Origin: Chthonomonadaceae bacterium
GTDB lineage: Bacteria > Armatimonadota > Fimbriimonadia > Fimbriimonadales > Fimbriimonadaceae
Assembly (NCBI GenBank): GCA_016788345.1
Contig: JAEURO010000003.1
Coordinates: forward strand, 1 to 38,447
Length of the DNA: 38,447 bases
Direction: 5' to 3'
Shown piece after piece: positions 33,677-38,447 of the stretch. The first letter of the stretch is position 1. Each line of letters starts with the position of its first letter. Position numbers and translations under genes: made by a program. Below the pieces are notes generated by a model. That model worked only from the letters and a program-made list of their open reading frames with translations. It ran no database searches and was not told where the DNA came from.

Positions 33677-35176
33677 ATGATTTCAGATCCAATACGAAGT
33701 GCAATTGAGTCCATATCAACGGCCGACGGGCCTTACAAACCCACAAAGCCTCTCCGGAACTTCCTGGAAATTCCCTATGACGAGTTGGAGGAGCTCAATC
33801 TCGCAGCCAAGACACGGCAGTTGGAGCGGACTCCAGACAAGGATTTGCAGAAGCACTACCTCAAGTACTTAGAGTCGACCAAAGAGATCAAGGCCGTCAC
33901 CGTCTGTTTCACCGACATTGAGGGAAGGTTCCACACCCTCGACTATGACAAGAAATTCCTCCTCAAGAGTCACGACAACCTGACCTTCGACGGTTCCTCA
34001 ATCCGCGGATTCTCGGTTGTCAACGAGTCGGATTTGCGACTCGGAATTGACTGGGGCTCATTCCGGTGGCTGCCGAGTGATATTTTTGGGCCAGGAAAAG
34101 TAATAGTATTTGGCCTGATCTTAGACAAAGACGGCACTCCCTACGCAAGCGACATGCGTGGCAGGCTCAAGATTCTGAGCGACGAGCTGGCCAAAAAAAA
34201 GATGACCGCCAACATCGCGGTAGAGTGCGAGGGCTTTCTGTTCGCAGGTCTCAATGCCGAACAGGAGTACAACAGCCGCGACGGTTTCGTACCTGTTCAT
34301 AGTGGAGGCTACTTTAACAGTCTGCCGAACGATCCGCTCAAGCTTTTCATTGACAGGCTCGCAGAGTGTCAGCGTGCGCTCGGATTCGAAAACGAGAAGG
34401 ACCATCCCGAAGTCGCTCCCTCGCAGTTTGAGCTCAACTACTCGTATACAGAAGCATTGCTCGCCGCAGACCAGTTGCAGCTTTACAAGCTGACAGCCCG
34501 GCAGGTCGCCGCAAACATGGGCTGCACGGCAAGTTTCTTGCCCAAGCCAATCGCAGGTATCAACGGCAGCGGCATGCACACGAACATGTCGATTTCCAAG
34601 GAAGGCAAGAACTTGATGTATGACGCAAAGGGCGAAGACAAACTGTCTTCTTTTGGATGGGAATTCATAGACCGATTGCTCAACAGTGCAAATGAAATCT
34701 GCCTGGTTTTGAATCCGTCTGTAAACGCATACCGACGGCTTGATCCGCACTTCGAGGCACCAAACCAGATCAAGTCGTCTGCAGTCGACAGGACATCAAT
34801 GGTCAGAATTCCGCTGGGCAACGACAAGTCTGCACGCATCGAAGTTCGCACGGTCGCACCCGATGCCAACCCTTACATGGCGTTCTACGTGCTCATCAAG
34901 ACTGGACTGGAGGGGCCAATGACCGAGAAGATCTCCTCAGAAGAGCGGCGGACGCGGACGCGCTATCTTCCTGGGAGCATTTACGATGCTGTGAGGCATA
35001 TGAAAGGGTCATCAATGATGGGTTCGCTCCTGGGAGAAGACGTCAAGGACAAGTTCATCGAGCGCAAAGAGGCTGTCGCAGAGCGCTCACCAAAGGAGCT
35101 GGGATCCCTGATCAAAACCACCGAGATCCTCTTTCACCATGAGGTCACCAACCAGTACCTCTGGTCGAGGTTTTGA
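33677..35176 (+). CDS. glnA: Glutamine synthetase, type I-like
   Basis: A protein of 499 residues that would form glutamine from glutamate, ammonia and ATP. The N-terminal beta-grasp domain includes DGSSIRGF (near 105). The catalytic domain shows EVAPSQFELNY (metal and glutamate ligands, near 250), NGSGMHTNMS (near 295, with the ATP/glutamate histidine), NPSVNAYRRLDPHFEAPNQI (near 350) and IPLGNDKSARIEVRT. The region where E. coli carries its adenylylated tyrosine (NLYDLPPEE) reads PGSIYDAVRHMK, so that control is doubtful. An N-terminal extension of about 65 residues before the usual beta-grasp start is also present. It is the only gene between two terminator hairpins. Confidence 0.92.
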   Translation: MISDPIRSAIESISTADGPYKPTKPLRNFLEIPYDELEELNLAAKTRQLERTPDKDLQKHYLKYLESTKEIKAVTVCFTDIEGRFHTLDYDKKFLLKSHDNLTFDGSSIRGFSVVNESDLRLGIDWGSFRWLPSDIFGPGKVIVFGLILDKDGTPYASDMRGRLKILSDELAKKKMTANIAVECEGFLFAGLNAEQEYNSRDGFVPVHSGGYFNSLPNDPLKLFIDRLAECQRALGFENEKDHPEVAPSQFELNYSYTEALLAADQLQLYKLTARQVAANMGCTASFLPKPIAGINGSGMHTNMSISKEGKNLMYDAKGEDKLSSFGWEFIDRLLNSANEICLVLNPSVNAYRRLDPHFEAPNQIKSSAVDRTSMVRIPLGNDKSARIEVRTVAPDANPYMAFYVLIKTGLEGPMTEKISSEERRTRTRYLPGSIYDAVRHMKGSSMMGSLLGEDVKDKFIERKEAVAERSPKELGSLIKTTEILFHHEVTNQYLWSRF

Positions 35177-35183
35177 TCTGCCC

Positions 35184-35215
35184 TGCCCCCGCTCGACTGA
35201 TTCAGAGCGGGGGCA
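35184..35215. terminator. Hairpin between glnA and the convergent DUF3592 gene
   Basis: TGCCCCCGCTC (35184-35194) pairs perfectly with GAGCGGGGGCA (35205-35215) around a 10-base loop, just after the glnA stop. Neither strand has a T-tract, so termination would be by a strong hairpin alone, or it may protect the 3' end. Confidence 0.6.
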
Positions 35216-35261
35216 TGTCATTGGTCTTGCGTCGAATCCACCATCAATTGATTGCCGAAAC

Positions 35262-35747
35262 CTATCTGAACAATCCACTTATGCCGACTGCAATAGCCCC
35301 GATTCCTACTGGCACTAGCACAAAGACAAAAGCAAACGGGGCACAACCGAGGCCCGGCTTGTTGAGTTCGAGGACGCTTTCGGACGGGGCCGATGGATCG
35401 TAATGTACTGTGCACTGCGTTCCCACCGGATAGTTCGTGACCACTTCGCTTGCTGATGCGTACTTGCCTAATTGTCCGGCACCGCTAAACCAGATGCGCT
35501 CAGAAACATACTCTGTGCCTACTGCAGTGAACTTGTATTTGATCCGCGGTTCGGTCACACGCACGGTGCGTCGCACTGCCTCAGACGACAAAATGACCCC
35601 TTCGGTCGTCGGCCAATGCTGGGCCCGCTTGTTCCCAAAGTGTGCTTCTAATTCTTGTCGCAGCAACACCCAGGCCCCATAGAGGACCAGCCCTCCGATT
35701 CCAGTGACAAAGATGCCGATGATCACTTTCATGACAAACTCGGCCAT
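35262..35747 (-). CDS. DUF3592 membrane protein
   Basis: A protein of 161 residues with an N-terminal helix (about 7-28, [22 protein letters not shown]) and a C-terminal helix (about 135-157). The intervening domain is strand-rich and holds [12 protein letters not shown] (near 45), [17 protein letters not shown] and [13 protein letters not shown], the usual DUF3592 landmarks (W-P-x-x-x-G and Y-x-P-x-x-P). Its role is unknown in the family. Its ATG lies 9 nt after a GGTAGAGT box, in a promoter region shared with asnS. Confidence 0.82.
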   Translation of the reverse strand: MAEFVMKVIIGIFVTGIGGLVLYGAWVLLRQELEAHFGNKRAQHWPTTEGVILSSEAVRRTVRVTEPRIKYKFTAVGTEYVSERIWFSGAGQLGKYASASEVVTNYPVGTQCTVHYDPSAPSESVLELNKPGLGCAPFAFVFVLVPVGIGAIAVGISGLFR

Positions 35748-35756
35748 TGCCCATTG

Positions 35757-35788
35757 ACTCTACCCGCGGGAACGACCACCGGTAAACT
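35757..35788. promoter_or_regulatory. Divergent -10-like boxes of DUF3592 gene and asnS
   Basis: On the minus strand GGTAGAGT (35757-35764) ends 9 nt before ATG 35747; on the plus strand GGTAAACT (35781-35788) ends 7 nt before ATG 35796. The start codons are only 48 bases apart, leaving no room for leaders of normal length with separate ribosome-binding sites. Confidence 0.5.
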
Positions 35789-35795
35789 GGCCACC

Positions 35796-37208
35796 ATGGA
35801 CTATCGGCGCCGAAGTATTCGAGACCTGCTTGGAAGTGAGCCTGGCGGCGGGGCCGAGGCATATGGATGGGTCAAGACTCGACGCGATAGCAAAGAAGTG
35901 AGCTTCGTCCAACTGAACGATGGCTCGTGCTTTCAAGACCTCCAGATCGTTCTTGAAGCTGGCACAGTGGCCGACGACCTCTTGAAAAAACTTTCGACAG
36001 GAGCCTGCGTCAGGTTCGAAGGGATCCTTGTTGAGTCGCCAGCAGCAGGCCAGACCGTCGAATTGAAGGCGACAGCTTTGGAACTGCTTGGCGAAGCCGA
36101 CCCGGCGACCTACCCGCTTCAAAAGAAGGGGGCGACGATGGAGTTTCTCCGCGAGATCGCTCACTTGAAAGTCCGTGGCAACACGTTTGGGGCCGTCACC
36201 AGAGTGCGCAACCGGGCGGCTTGGGCAGTCCATTCTTTCTTCCAGTCGAGAGGGTTTTCATGGATCCATACGCCGATCATCACGGCAAGCGATTGCGAAG
36301 GAGCTGGAGCAATGTTCGCCGTGACGACACTGCTAGACCACGAATCCCCGACCCAGGATGAGGCTGAGTCCACGTTCCGGCTAAAGTCCACTGATCCCGG
36401 CGACGACTTTTTCGGTAAGCCTGCCTACTTGACGGTGAGCGGGCAACTCAATGTTGAGTCCTATGCCATGGGCCTGACAAATGTTTACACGTTCGGGCCG
36501 ACATTTCGAGCGGAGAACTCCAATACGCCGAGGCACTTGGCAGAGTTTTGGATGATTGAGCCCGAAATGGCCTTCTGTGACATCGAGGGTGACATGAATT
36601 TAGCCGAAGAGTTTGTCAAAGAGGTCATCTCCGATGTCTTAGACAATTGTGGGCCCGACCTTGACTTCTTCAACCAACGGATCGAACCTGAACTGCTGAC
36701 AACGCTTCGACACGTCGTCGACTCGGGGTTTGAGCGCATGACCTATTCGCATGCTGTCGACTTACTCATGAAATCTGGAGAGAATTGGGAGTTCCCTGTC
36801 TCGTGGGGCAGTGACCTGCAAAGCGAACATGAAAGGTGGCTGACTGAGAAAAAGATCGGCAAGCCAGTCATTCTTATCGATTATCCAAAGGACATCAAGG
36901 CTTTCTATATGAAGCAGAACCCGGACGGAAAGACAGTCCGCGCCATGGACGTCCTCGTCCCCAGGATCGGTGAGCTCATTGGAGGTTCCCAAAGAGAAGA
37001 CGATCTGGCGACCCTGGAGGCCCGGATTGATGAGCTTGGGCTGCCTAAGGCTGCCTACTGGTGGTACCTCGACCTGCGCCGCTATGGCTCGGCACCGCAC
37101 TCCGGTTTTGGGCTTGGTTTTGAAAGGCTCATCATGTATCTAACGGGCATGAAGAACATCCGTGACGTGATCCCGTTTCCCAGGACCCCCGGACAGGCCG
37201 AGTTCTGA
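35796..37208 (+). CDS. asnS: Asparaginyl-tRNA synthetase
   Basis: A protein of about 470 residues that charges tRNA-Asn. The N-terminal OB-fold anticodon domain (about 20-110) opens with [24 protein letters not shown]. The class II core has [22 protein letters not shown] (near 165), [26 protein letters not shown] (motif 2, near 232-257) and [21 protein letters not shown] (motif 3, near 430-450). The Asn-type [14 protein letters not shown] segment distinguishes it from AspRS. ATG 35796 is chosen over the long in-frame upstream extension because it begins at the conserved N-terminus and has the -10-like box at 7 nt. Confidence 0.95.
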   Translation: MDYRRRSIRDLLGSEPGGGAEAYGWVKTRRDSKEVSFVQLNDGSCFQDLQIVLEAGTVADDLLKKLSTGACVRFEGILVESPAAGQTVELKATALELLGEADPATYPLQKKGATMEFLREIAHLKVRGNTFGAVTRVRNRAAWAVHSFFQSRGFSWIHTPIITASDCEGAGAMFAVTTLLDHESPTQDEAESTFRLKSTDPGDDFFGKPAYLTVSGQLNVESYAMGLTNVYTFGPTFRAENSNTPRHLAEFWMIEPEMAFCDIEGDMNLAEEFVKEVISDVLDNCGPDLDFFNQRIEPELLTTLRHVVDSGFERMTYSHAVDLLMKSGENWEFPVSWGSDLQSEHERWLTEKKIGKPVILIDYPKDIKAFYMKQNPDGKTVRAMDVLVPRIGELIGGSQREDDLATLEARIDELGLPKAAYWWYLDLRRYGSAPHSGFGLGFERLIMYLTGMKNIRDVIPFPRTPGQAEF

Positions 37209-37217
37209 AAGAGGGCA

Positions 37218-37229
37218 GGTAGCCATAAT
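37218..37229 (+). promoter_or_regulatory. -10-like GGTAGCCATAAT before the M20 peptidase gene
   Basis: GGTAGCCATAAT lies 9 nt before ATG 37239, within the 30-base gap after asnS. CATAAT (37224-37229) is the better -10 hexamer; the GGTAGCCA copy of the local motif overlaps it. TTGGG between box and ATG could also weakly bind the ribosome. Confidence 0.35.
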
Positions 37230-37238
37230 TGGGACTCA

Positions 37239-38447
37239 ATGACCGCAGTAGACACGCTGAAAGCTTGGCTCAAAGTCCACGAGGCAGAGCTTCTGCACAA
37301 TTACAGAAAACTGCTCCAAATCCCATCACTGGAGGCTGAAGCAGAGCCAGGTGCACCGTTCGGAGCCGAAAACCGCCGTGCACTGGACTTTATGCTGGGT
37401 TTGGCTGAACAAGCCGGTATGACCACGAAGGACATTGAAGGATACTGCGGTTGGGCCGAGTTTGGATCTGGTGAGCGGATGGTCATGAGCTTGGGACATG
37501 TAGACGTTGTGCCTGTCGGGCCGGGTTGGAAACATGAACCTTTCGGCGCAGAGATCGACGAAGGCTATGTCTATGCAAGAGGCGCAGTCGACGACAAGGG
37601 CCCGACAATCGCCTCATTCTATGCCATGAGGGCGATCCAAGAATGCTGCCCCGATATTGGCGCAAGGCTGAGAAGTGTCTTTGGATGTAACGAAGAGTCT
37701 GGATTTAAGTGCGTGCACCGGTACATGGAAACCGAAGAGCCGCCAACCTTTGGCGTCGCCCCCGACTCTGGATGGCCGTGCATCCATGGGGAAAAAGGCA
37801 TCGCCAACTTCATTATCCATCGGCCTTTGGTGACTGGCGACCTTGCACTGGTCAGTATCGAGGGTGGGCAACGCCCCAACATTGTCATCGACAGTTGTAG
37901 GGCAGTGGCAAGAGTCGCCCCAGGCGCCCACGCGCACGTCGAAAGCAAAGTTCGTGAAAATTGGGATCGGAACGTCTCGGCGACATGGCACGGCGACGAA
38001 CTGCACGTCGAGGCAGTCGGAAAGGCCGCGCATGGGGCCTGGCCAATGGGCGGGGACAATGCCGCGACCAGAGTCTTCCGATATCTACGCGACATCGCCC
38101 CTCTCTCAGAGCAACGATCCTACGAAGAACTGATGGAGATTGGTCACATTGGTGGCGCAGGGCTCGGAATCGCAGGATCAGATGAACCCAGCCGCGACCT
38201 GACTGCCAACCTTGGGATCGTCCAGACGGTCGAGGGCAAGATCGTCCTCACTATCAATGTCCGCTATCCTGTGACGTGGTCAGGGGCTACGCTCAAAGTC
38301 AAATGTGAGGAAACGTTGGCTAAGCTGAAGGGCGGTCTGAGCCTTGCAAGTTTCAGCGATTCGGCTCCGCTCTACTTTCCTATTGACCACCCCTTGGTCC
38401 AGACAATTTGTGAGGTGTATCGTGCCGAGACCGGAGACATGAAGGAA
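37239..38447 (+). CDS. M20 family metallopeptidase, PepV-like (3' end cut off)
   Basis: 403 codons are open to the window end, so the C-terminus is missing. The protein resembles PepV-type dizinc dipeptidases. SLGHVDVVPVGPGW supplies His87 and Asp89, RGAVDDKGP Asp119, GCNEESGFKC the two glutamates near 152-153, and APDSGWP Asp176. A dimerisation/lid insert follows (about 185-300), and the second half of the catalytic domain begins after PVTWSGATLKVK. PepV relatives release amino acids from di- and tripeptides in the cytoplasm; no signal peptide is seen. About 60 residues, including the last zinc-binding histidine, would lie beyond the window. It follows asnS by 30 bases. Confidence 0.9.
   Translation, partial: MTAVDTLKAWLKVHEAELLHNYRKLLQIPSLEAEAEPGAPFGAENRRALDFMLGLAEQAGMTTKDIEGYCGWAEFGSGERMVMSLGHVDVVPVGPGWKHEPFGAEIDEGYVYARGAVDDKGPTIASFYAMRAIQECCPDIGARLRSVFGCNEESGFKCVHRYMETEEPPTFGVAPDSGWPCIHGEKGIANFIIHRPLVTGDLALVSIEGGQRPNIVIDSCRAVARVAPGAHAHVESKVRENWDRNVSATWHGDELHVEAVGKAAHGAWPMGGDNAATRVFRYLRDIAPLSEQRSYEELMEIGHIGGAGLGIAGSDEPSRDLTANLGIVQTVEGKIVLTINVRYPVTWSGATLKVKCEETLAKLKGGLSLASFSDSAPLYFPIDHPLVQTICEVYRAETGDMKE

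Noticed and set aside
34121-34750. A 209-codon minus-strand frame opposite glnA
   Set aside because: It is wholly inside glnA with all catalytic motifs on the plus strand.
35655-35795. N-terminal extension of asnS in the open frame
   Set aside because: It would run through the divergent DUF3592 gene start and the promoter boxes, and lacks similarity to the AsnRS N-terminus, which begins at 35796.
1-38447. CRISPR array, insertion sequence or integrated element
   Set aside because: No regularly spaced direct repeats, transposase, integrase or terminal inverted repeats were seen; gene content and codon usage look uniform.

Overview
The window looks like chromosomal core sequence from a diderm (LPS-type) bacterium of moderate GC. 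The gene mix is an Lpt export cluster with a DUF3084 protein, YvcK with N-terminal membrane helices, a DarA-like PII protein beside holB, tricorn-like S41 proteases, and a HAF/lectin protein with an unusual C-terminal domain. This suggests Armatimonadota (Fimbriimonadia-like). That placement rests on remembered gene-content resemblance, not on a search. There is no prophage, insertion sequence, CRISPR array or rRNA.

Left part (1-4992): a Tat-exported calcineurin-like phosphoesterase on the minus strand, two small exported proteins of unknown function with a possible 44-codon gene between them, a tRNA-Val(CAC), a small exported LTxxQ-like protein, and a lone FecCD-type permease. Centre-left (5057-10946, plus strand): a tightly overlapping operon of family 4 uracil-DNA glycosylase, LptC-like, LptA-like, LptB, one LptF/G permease, a DUF3084 coiled-coil membrane protein and a RuvC/YqgF-fold protein. 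Next (10990-15947, plus): 4-TM holin-like membrane protein, YvcK, guanylate kinase, CoaBC, then a Ycf46-like AAA+ ATPase.

Centre (15930-22508, minus): darA-holB; inorganic pyrophosphatase with an M55 D-aminopeptidase; serS with a DprE1/DprE2-like pair that would epimerise a polyprenyl-phosphate pentose; and a small beta-barrel-like outer-membrane protein. Right (22626-38447): a solitary glyS, two divergent tricorn-like S41 proteases, a secreted HAF-repeat/double C-type-lectin protein, glnA behind a perfect 15-bp inverted repeat, a DUF3592 protein, asnS, and an M20 (PepV-like) peptidase cut by the window end.

The most striking non-coding signal is a recurring GG-TANNNT element 5-10 nt before the first codon of many group-leading genes, usually without a Shine-Dalgarno sequence. 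It reads as a -10 box driving leaderless or near-leaderless mRNAs. Genes inside operons instead overlap their neighbour by ATGA. No gene-free stretch exceeds about 140 bases. Positions 1-117 and 3889-3993 hold nothing I can name; the other gaps hold the promoters, terminators and operators listed.
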